Below are positions 56,986 through 64,000 of a stretch of 64,000 nt of DNA, one piece after another; positions within the stretch are counted from its first letter, which is position 1, and each line of letters opens with the position of its first letter. Source of the stretch: Diplolepis rosae (lineage: Eukaryota; Arthropoda; Insecta; Hymenoptera; Diplolepididae); contig JAPYXD010000581.1 in the NCBI GenBank assembly GCA_030998225.1, forward strand, positions 3,596,001 to 3,660,000. Direction: 5' to 3'. The notes under the pieces were generated by a model, which was given only the letters and a program-made list of their open reading frames with translations, was not told the DNA's origin and did no database searches. The translations under genes were made by a program, and so were the position numbers.

Positions 56986-57740
56986 AACAGTTGAAATAAG
57001 TGGAAAATTCTGAATTCCAGAATATCAGTTACATAGCATAAATACTCTATGGTAAAAAGTTTATAAAATAAATAAATATAACGTTATACTGAAACGAATA
57101 TCTTAGAATATAAAAATATTAATATATCCTTTTGAATTTGTTTGTTCGAAATTTATTAGTTAATATACAGGACAAAGCACTGCGGAAGTTATGGAATAGT
57201 AAGTTTAATTGCTCACTAGCTTTAATACGGGTGACTTCGTCCCTTGTGTCAGACCTGGAAGGCAACCCAGCTTACAATTGCATAACTTCTCTGGTCTATA
57301 TACTCGAGACTGTATATGTTTTAAAAGTAACCAAAATGAAATTCACATTTAAACTGCTCTTGAAAAATGATGTCTGTCGTGAATTCTTTATATTATTGAA
57401 TTATTATTTTACAATCTTGAAAACTTACTTTAATTCTAAGGATGCTATAAAAAAAATTTTCATCGGTTTAATAGAGAATCAATATAAATAGGGTTGTTTC
57501 AGAATTTTAAATAATATAATTCATAAATAATTGATTTAAAAAAAATTTAGTGTACTTCAGTATACTTAGTGTAAATTGTTATTTATATTTATTATTTAAT
57601 AGAAAAAATTGTTTGAAATTGAAAGTGTGAAAATATTCATTCAAATTGGAATTAGCTGACATGGAACTTGATAAAAGTTCTTAAAATATAATTTATAATA
57701 TATATATTTATATTCATAATATATATATAATATAATTTTC
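56986..57740. other. AT-rich, open frame without recognisable domain
   Basis: A 119-codon plus-strand frame (57132-57491) has no domain and AT-driven composition. TA-rich runs lie at about 57690-57740. Confidence 0.3.
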
Positions 57741-58085
57741 AATTTTCTGACTCAATCTGAAACTTTTAATACGATTCAATCAGAAACATTCAGTACTAAC
57801 AAAACCGAGCAGCTTTTGAATCTGAGACTTCTACTCCGAATTATTCTGACTTCAAGATCGAGTCGGATTGAGACTAATTGGAAAATTGATTAGGATTCTT
57901 CCGGAATAGAATTCTTGAATTGAGTCGAATTAATGTTCAGTCGATTTGGATCGAGTGCGATTGAAAATTTTTCACAAATCAGCTCATTCCTGTTGAATCC
58001 GAGGTTTACATCAGAACCAAGTTTTCAATGCAGCAAATCTGAATCATCCCGACCTCGGATTCATTCAGATTAATAATCAGTTTTA
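57741..58085. repeat. CCGAATC-family word array
   Basis: CAATCTGAAAC, GATTCAATC, GAGTCGGATTGA and similar words fill the stretch, which ends in CAGTTTTACCAG, close to the family terminus. Confidence 0.5.
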
Positions 58086-58462
58086 CCAGAGTCGTTCAAT
58101 AAGTCCTTAGAAAATCCAAGAGATGACGCTTGAAGTATCGAAAATGCTTTAGTTTTAGTAAGCATCATTACTCACTAGACAGCTGTTAAAGTCTCAGTTA
58201 TATCCATCACATGGTTTCATTTTTATTGTCGATTGAAGTAAAAAACTTTTATGTATTTAGAAAAATGTTAAAAAGTGAGTTTCGAACGGTGATCCATGCT
58301 ACGTCTTCAAAAAACTATACAACTTTGCCGGGAACCTTGAAAAAGTCTTCTGCTTTTTGGAAGAATTTTTTACCGTACATTAAGTTTGTATTGTCTTTCC
58401 AAAGATTATAACTCTGTCGACTTTTATCGGCAGCCATAATCGAAGAAGACAGCAGTGAGTAC

Positions 58463-58998
58463 GTGGCAACGTCGCAACGCATGCTCGAGCGTAGTCGTAG
58501 TCAGTTAGGAGTAGGTATACGTCGTATACACGAGAAAATTTGAAATAAGTTATCTAATGTTCGAGAAATCAAAAAACACTGAAATTAGCTGTAAATTTAA
58601 TTTAATTTTCACAACTCAATAGATGATATATTACACTGAAGTGAATGCTTCTTTTTACATTAATAATTCATTTATAAGGCGATATTTTAGTTTTTAGTTT
58701 TCTATGCGGTTTCCAGTAGGATGGGCCGTGGCTCTCGCACTAGCTTTAGCGCGATTTTTGTCAATAATCTTGTGACGGTTTTGCTTACTTCACTCAATAT
58801 TTCTTTCCGCACATTTTCTCTCCTTTTTAATTCTTTTTTCTCTATAAATCTACCTTTTTGTCTCACCTCATCAGACATTTTTACAAACGAATCAAACAAC
58901 AACAACAACAACAACAACCGTAAAGTAGGTTAGATTTCGATACATGTGTACTTGAACATGGCGGACTAGAAGAGTGGAGAGAGTGCGACGTTGCCACA
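58463..58998. mobile_element. Possible MITE within the mariner
   Basis: GTGGCAACGTCGCA at 58463 and its inverted copy ending at 58998 bound a 536-bp stretch with a CAA run at 58898-58918. The inverted match is only about 14 bp, so the call is tentative. Confidence 0.35.
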
Positions 58999-59550
58999 TT
59001 GCTTCTTTCGAAAGTCATATGGTCGTGAATACGCAAACCGTTGAGAGATATATTTTTATTAATTTATTTATTATTCTCATTTACATCGCGAAACGGTCAC
59101 AAATGTCAATCTTAATTAATTTTAGGATTTTACAACACAAAAGATTCGATGTAAATCAAGAATATTTTTTACACTCTTATATGACTCACTGAGTCGCGAT
59201 ATAACCACCTTAAACACTTATATTTAAAAGTCTTAATACCGAAAGAGATCAAAGCTGAGTTAGGTGAAGTTCATGGCACATCTGCTCCCATGTGCTCCTG
59301 TGTTTGCAACTGTTTACAATTGGGTAAATGAGTTTTAACATGGCCGTACATCCACAAAAGATAAACATCATTCGGGATGTCCAGTGGAAGTGACTACCTC
59401 CGAAATGATTGACAAATTCCACGATTTGATTTTGAGTGATCGACGAATCAAAGAGCGCGAAATAGTTGAGGTCACAGGCATATTGCAAGGTACAGTGTTT
59501 TCAATTTGCACGAAAAATTGAGTGTGAAAAAAATCTCGGCATGATCCTGG

Positions 59551-59997
59551 TTTTCCGGAATAATTCTTGGAGTCGGGAAAAAGAATAATTTGACTGAATA
59601 GAACTTCAGCGCCTCTGCTGGACGGAATCTGAGCTGTTTTCCGGCTTTTTTATACATAACCACCAATTTTATTGTTGACGCTTTCGTGGGTTTTCGGTAC
59701 GTTTTATTTGAAAAGAAGTATAAAATGAAGTGCATTCATAGCCAAGCATGTATCATTTTTAAAGGTAGTTACTTACTTTATTTTAGTTTTCGACTTTTTA
59801 CACTCACTATTTATAGCTTCTTTTTCTTACTTAATTATTGTCCTTTTTATTTTATTCTATGCAGTAATACAAGAGATTCCTAACCTCACTCTGTCATGCG
59901 AGCGTTTACTATTATTGCGCAGTGCGCCCACAGTAGATCTGAAGTTCAATCTAGACGAATTGTTTTATTTTGCGACTCCACGAATTATTCCGGAAAA
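59551..59997. mobile_element. 447-bp MITE within the mariner
   Basis: TTTTCCGGAATAATTCKTGG at the left end and its inverted partner at the right form arms of about 65 bp, reaching GAACTTCAG. The interior is T-rich. It separates the HTH and catalytic parts of the mariner. A target duplication was not found. Confidence 0.75.
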
Positions 59998-60240
59998 CTC
60001 TGACGTGACCAGTGGCTTTGTTATGTCTCCTTATACTACACCGTGGTCGATACATAACTGCGGACGAAACATGGGTACACTACAACACTCCAGAGAAAAA
60101 GGAACAGTCAAAACAGTCGAATGAGGAGGTCATCGCCCAAAAAAAAAAGAATTGGCTCGATTTTGCTCGGATTCAATTTCTTTCTGAAACTTTCGACAGA
60201 GTAAGGCAATTGTTAAGAATGTGATATTTGACATTGGATT

Positions 60241-61146
60241 TAACCCTATGGCTGTTTCAGTAAAATAAACAACAATCGAGGTCTTGAATCAATATTGAAT
60301 ATTAGGATCGTTCTTCAATTGATCATTGATTGATATTCATCACCACCACGTCTCTGTCAGCCACGATTTGTGAGGTTCGCTTTCGATTAGGGGAGAAAAC
60401 GTAGTTTGGTTGCAGCAAGAGCTATCTTCGAGTTTGGAAGGGTCGTTTCAAGGATACTCGAGCTTCCTCTTGTTCGTGAAGACGCTGTCGTTGCCGTTGC
60501 TGCTCGTGACGCTCGTTAAACGCCGTTGATGGAATCCTAGAGTGGCATCCTCTTTAGGGTGTACAAAGTCGTGGTAAAGTCACGGGGCCTATCGATCTTT
60601 CCACTAAACGCGACTTGGGTCTGATGATGATATCTTTCGAAACTTCTCGCATATCTCATTTAGCAAATAGATTTCAAGCTTCCTCTCACTTCTCGATATA
60701 GGCTTTTATCGAAATCGTTCTCCCTGATTTTCAAGAAATCAAATTTACTGGCATCCTATACATTCCATAGTTTGTTTTCTATTTGAAATATGATTGACCC
60801 ATTGGCATAAACTCAAACTAAGTAAGGGTTTATAGAAATGGGGGAAATTAAATCAAAGTTCATTGTAATGCATTTTAAAAAAGGTAACAATATATTTATG
60901 AGAACAATAACTTTGTATCAAAACTATTTGTGTTTTAGTAGTCATTTGTTGTTTCCTTTTTTTCTCAACCTCCTTGTGACTAATTTTGATTTTTATGCAC
61001 TATAAATTTTTGACTTGAATACAACCAGTAATTACAATATCTTTTACTTTGAAACAAGTTATTGATGCTCGTTAATACGTCATTAATCATAATTTTTTAT
61101 TAATTTTTTATTATTATTAATTGTAATTTATATTGAAAGTTCACTA
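60241..61146. other. No supported gene
   Basis: Between 60330 and 60640 composition is balanced and the minus strand contains FNERHEQQRQRQRLHEQEEA, a Gln/Arg-rich stretch. There are no domains or borders. The rest is AT-rich. Confidence 0.3.
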
Positions 61147-61270
61147 CCATAGTGGACCCGGTTTAGTGAACGGTCTTCGAATACACTGACCATTTATTGT
61201 CCTTACAATATTATGAATAAGAACGGTAAAAAAAACTTTAAGTTATCGAAATTATGATTCTGCGATCAAA
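61147..61270 (+). mobile_element. Single arm of the 504-bp fold-back family
   Basis: CCATAGTGGACCCGG, AACGGTC and AATTATGATTCTGCGA follow in the same order as in the left arm of 1466-1969. The second arm is absent. Confidence 0.65.
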
Positions 61271-61423
61271 TTTATGAAAATTTATTCAAATTTATTTACC
61301 AATATTCCTGGAATTGAATTTTATAATACTAATGACATTTTTAGAAATCTAGGTTTATTTCACGAGTTATATTTTTTAAATTAATCCTAGTCTTTGGTAC
61401 GCTTACGAAACTCACGCAGTTAA

Positions 61424-62114
61424 GGGGGGAGATACTTCTAGAACTTTCAAAAAATCAAAAATTTTTTTTTTGCTCAAATCGATTGAAAAACTATTCAAAA
61501 ATATAATCCCAAAGTTCTATTGGTAACCCGTAAGTTGAATGGAACATATTTTTTCATGTAAAAAAACTTTGAGGCTCGTTTTCTCGAAACTAACTTTTTT
61601 TATCCGGCCATCGAAATTGCGAGCAAACTATTCAACCGATTTACTTGAATGAAACGGTATTTTATAGATAATTCTATATTCAAGTGAGTGGTAGGGCGCT
61701 TTTCCGAGAAAAATAGTATTTCTACAGTTGTTTAACTATTTTCATGTCAAGAAACACGGGTAAAAGTGGCACTTTTCACGAAACGCATGAAAATATACGC
61801 AATTTTTCGAAATTCTCAAAAACCCCCTGCTATGCACTCGATAAAAGCTTCCCGATTTATAAAAAATTTTCTTTTATCGTTTCAGATGAAAAACCTAGCT
61901 AGGAAGTTGACGGCCGCAAAAAATATTAGCAGCGACGCTATCGACGGGATCCGTCATATTTCCGCCATTTTGTATTTTTCTATCATGAAAAAATTGTTTT
62001 TTTGAAGTTAAATAATGCCTTCTAATATATGCAAAAAATCCGGACTTGCTTCGTTTTCATTCTCTCAGAATAAAATTGAAAAAAACTACTTTTTTTAAGG
62101 GTTCTAGAGGTATC
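61424..62114. mobile_element. TTAA-inserting MITE, family 1, copy 2
   Basis: It is the reverse complement of 13441-14127 at high identity. TTAA (61420-61423) precedes GGGGGGAGATACTTCTAGAA, but the other tip stops at GTTCTAGAGGTATC, having lost its C-run and TTAA. A mariner relic follows directly, so the tip was probably removed by a deletion. Confidence 0.85.
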
Positions 62115-62640
62115 ACATCCAAACATCTGACGAATGTTTGCAACTGTTTAAGAAGAATTCAACTGATTTTATGCGGCGTTTTATAACAATGGAGGAAACT
62201 TGGATCCACCACTATAAGCCGAAAACGATAAAGCAGACAAACCAGTGGACTGGACGAGGAAAACCGACTCCGAAAAAGACGAAAAACGTTGCATTCGCTG
62301 GGAATATGATGGCGTCACTTTTCTGGGACGCGAAAGGAATCCTCCTCATTGACTATCCTGAGAAGGAAAAAACCATCACTGGGAAATGCTACGCATTCCT
62401 TTTAGACAGATCGAAGACAGCGATCGCGAAGAAACGTCCGGGGATGGCCAAGAAAAAGGTACTATTCCACCACAACAATGCATCGGTCCATTCAAGCCAT
62501 GTCGACCGGCAAAAATAGACTATTTCGAGGGCCTTGAAGAAAACCACTTCAGGGATGGTATCGGGGACCCTCGAACTTCGAGGAGATTATGTCGAAAAAT
62601 AAAGTACGATACAAAACTCACTGGTTCCAACATGAGGAGA
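62115..62640 (+). pseudogene. Mariner relic, catalytic part with lost Asp residues
   Basis: From about 62138 the frame reads LFKKNSTDFMRRFITMEETW, IHHYKPK, KKTKNVAFAGNMMASLFWD, IDYPEKEKTITGKCYAFLLD and KKRPGMAKKKVLFHHNNAS. The first catalytic Asp is Glu (MEETW) and the second is Asn (HHNN). The third, with its neighbourhood, is deleted, and the sequence resumes near the C-terminus as RGDYVEK at about 62580. Upstream it stops against the TTAA element. Confidence 0.88.
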
Positions 62641-62940
62641 CATTCATCAAATCAAATAAGCTTTCAGAATATAAATTTACCAATAATCTTCTGCGCTTTA
62701 ATTGTATCCGCTACCAATAATCGGCTTAACAAAGATGCAAATTTGAAATGAAAGAGAAAATTCTTTAAAAATTTTTAGGTACCTATGAAATTTCTTTAAA
62801 TTTTTCAGAAATCCGAGATTTGTCAAAATTTCTTTAGATCTGAAGAAAAATCCGTAGATCTGAGAGCACTGCTTGTTGACACTTTCTTTAGCACCTAATC
62901 AGGTGGAGGATTGGGCACGAGAAATGAGTGGAATATCCGC
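62641..62940. other. No feature recognised
   Basis: AGATCTGAAGAAAAATCCGT near 62836 and neighbouring AAATTTCTTTA words show weak repetition only. Confidence 0.25.
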
Positions 62941-63005
62941 AAGATCCAAGAATTGTGAGGTTATTCGCTAAGTTTGAGTGATGAAGCACTTTTGAATATG
63001 AAATT

Positions 63006-63830
63006 TCACTTTATTATAATTTTACTAGGCTGTTTGATATTGACGTGATAAAATATACAAGAATTTATTTTTTTTGGAAAAAATCGGTTTTGTTTCTCAA
63101 TGTACTCTCCTTTTAGCTCGTTACGAGTCCAACGATCTTTCAACTTTTCTATGCTATCTAAATAATACGGTTTGTCAAACCCTCCAAAATACCATTCTGT
63201 TTCCCATTTAACTTTTTCGTTCGACTCAAAACGCCTATCACACAGCCATCTCTTGAGGTTTGGAAACAGATAATAGTCGCTGGGAACAAGGTCTGGAGAA
63301 TACGGTGAATGTAGACACGATTCGAAACCCAATCCATGCTTTTTTGTCTGTGCAATGTTCGATGTGTGAGATAGTGCATTGTCATCATGAAAAAGGATTT
63401 TTTTCTTCTTCAGATATGGCCGTTTCTTCCTGATCTCATCAAACAATCGATCCAATAATGCAGCATAAGATAATATGCTCCAGTAATCGTCCTTCCTTTC
63501 TTAAGGTAGTCGATGAAGATTACTTCATGTGCATCCCAAATAACACTATCCATAATTTTCCCAACCGATTGTCGCGTTTTCGGGCGGTTTAGTCTACTTT
63601 CACCAAGTTTAACCCACTGTTTTGACCCTTCATGTGATTCCGGAGTATAGTGGTGGATCCATGTTCCATCCATCTTCACAAATCGACGCAGAAACTGATT
63701 CGGATTGCGGTTAAAATAGGCCAAATTTTGCTCCGAAGTGGTCACACGAATGCGTTTTTGGTCGATTGTGAGCAATCACGGCACCCATCTTGCGCAGAGA
63801 CTTCCCATGCACAAATGTGTATGAAAAACA
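63006..63830 (-). pseudogene. Mariner transposase, two thirds, one frameshift
   Basis: On the minus strand it reads CARWVP-stop-LLTIDQKRIRV, then LRRFVKMDGTWIHHYTPESH with the first Asp (Glu after it changed to Gly), PKTRQSVGKIMDSVIWDAHE and KKGRTITGAYYLML. A one-base shift near 63440 leads to RLFDEIRKKRPYLKKKKILF, HDDNALSHTSN with the second Asp, and SPYSPDLVPSDYYLFPNLKR with the third. It ends near 63095 after KGEYIEKQNRFF. All three Asp positions survive, but the N-terminal HTH half is missing and a stop and shift are present. Confidence 0.88.
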
Positions 63831-63840
63831 TTGACTATAC

Positions 63841-64000
63841 GAGGTCTGTCCGGAAAGTATCGGGCCTACCTTTATATCTCCGCGCTAGCGTTATTCATCA
63901 TCATCGGGCGGGGGGCATCCTTCAAAGTAATCCCCACTTGATTGAATAACACGGTTCCAGCAATGTTTCCACTTCTCGAAACAATCCTGGAACTCACTTT
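63841..64000 (-). pseudogene. Mariner C-terminus, cut by the window edge
   Basis: The terminal repeat CGAGGTCTGTCCGGAAAGTA at 63840 is the same as in 54833-55548. Inside it on the minus strand the transposase end reads SEFQDCFEKWKHCWNRVIQS and SGDYFEGCPPPDDDE, then a stop near 63889. The frame is open to the edge, so this copy may be less damaged than its relative. It needs the sequence beyond 64000. Confidence 0.85.

Larger units (their letters stand above)
58086..60240 (+). pseudogene. Mariner relic broken by two insertions
   Basis: GTCGTTCAATAAGTCCTTAG at 58092 resembles a mariner end. MLKSEFRTVIH at 58266 may be the transposase start. After about 900 bp of other DNA the HTH region reads PKEIKAELGEVHGTSAP, VYNWVNEF-like and GCPVEVTTSEMIDKFHDLIL (59245-59460), with stops and shifts. 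A second insertion (59551-59997) follows, then RYITADETWVHYNTPEKKEQ with the first catalytic Asp near 60065. The rest is lost. The first segment assignment is less sure than the others. Confidence 0.75.

Noticed and set aside
57132..57491. 119-codon open frame
   Set aside because: It lacks an ATG start and domain and its composition follows the AT-rich background.
60330..60640. Gln/Arg-rich minus-strand frame as a retroelement gag
   Set aside because: No zinc knuckle, no neighbouring pol motifs, and the frame is short.

Overview
The window looks like intergenic or intronic DNA from an arthropod nuclear genome, most likely an insect. It is AT-rich, has GT-AG introns, and carries many animal-type transposon families (Tc1/mariner, DD41D, hAT, TTAA-inserting elements, non-LTR LINEs). 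I see no intact host gene, no bacterial-style operon, no CRISPR array and no RNA gene. The organism call is an inference from the element content; no species can be named.

Left part (1-10 kb): a dispersed repeat split by a 504-bp fold-back element, a broken mariner, and a two-exon THAP zinc-finger gene whose coding frame is shifted once and whose intron holds a 1-kb fold-back. Then come a hAT-type MITE with a perfect 8-bp target duplication and a decayed LINE (ORF1 zinc knuckles, ORF2 RNase H, no reverse transcriptase). From 10 to 27 kb the sequence is mostly AT-rich, with a 2.9-kb inverted repeat that carries a TTAA element in one arm only, a mariner relic, several MITEs and degenerate word arrays.

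Middle part (27-45 kb): a 610-bp sequence present twice in opposite orientation and containing the same exon-like segment, a nearly complete but dead Tc1 transposon, the second copy of the dispersed repeat, and a mariner relic split by two MITEs. These are followed by another mariner 5' half, a second TTAA-element family, and a DD41D-type transposon with long terminal inverted repeats.

Right part (45-64 kb): a LINE reverse-transcriptase relic, back-to-back Mos1-type mariners, a scrambled mariner, and more fold-back elements. The window ends in a dense cluster of mariner relics that were themselves hit by MITEs and runs off the edge inside a further mariner copy.

The parts do not form a pathway. 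They record successive transposition. Three things deserve attention. Several fold-back elements keep constant ends but have unrelated cores, each built from its own short word. Two insertions can be compared with empty sites inside the same window. A duplicated exon-like segment looks better conserved than its flanks.
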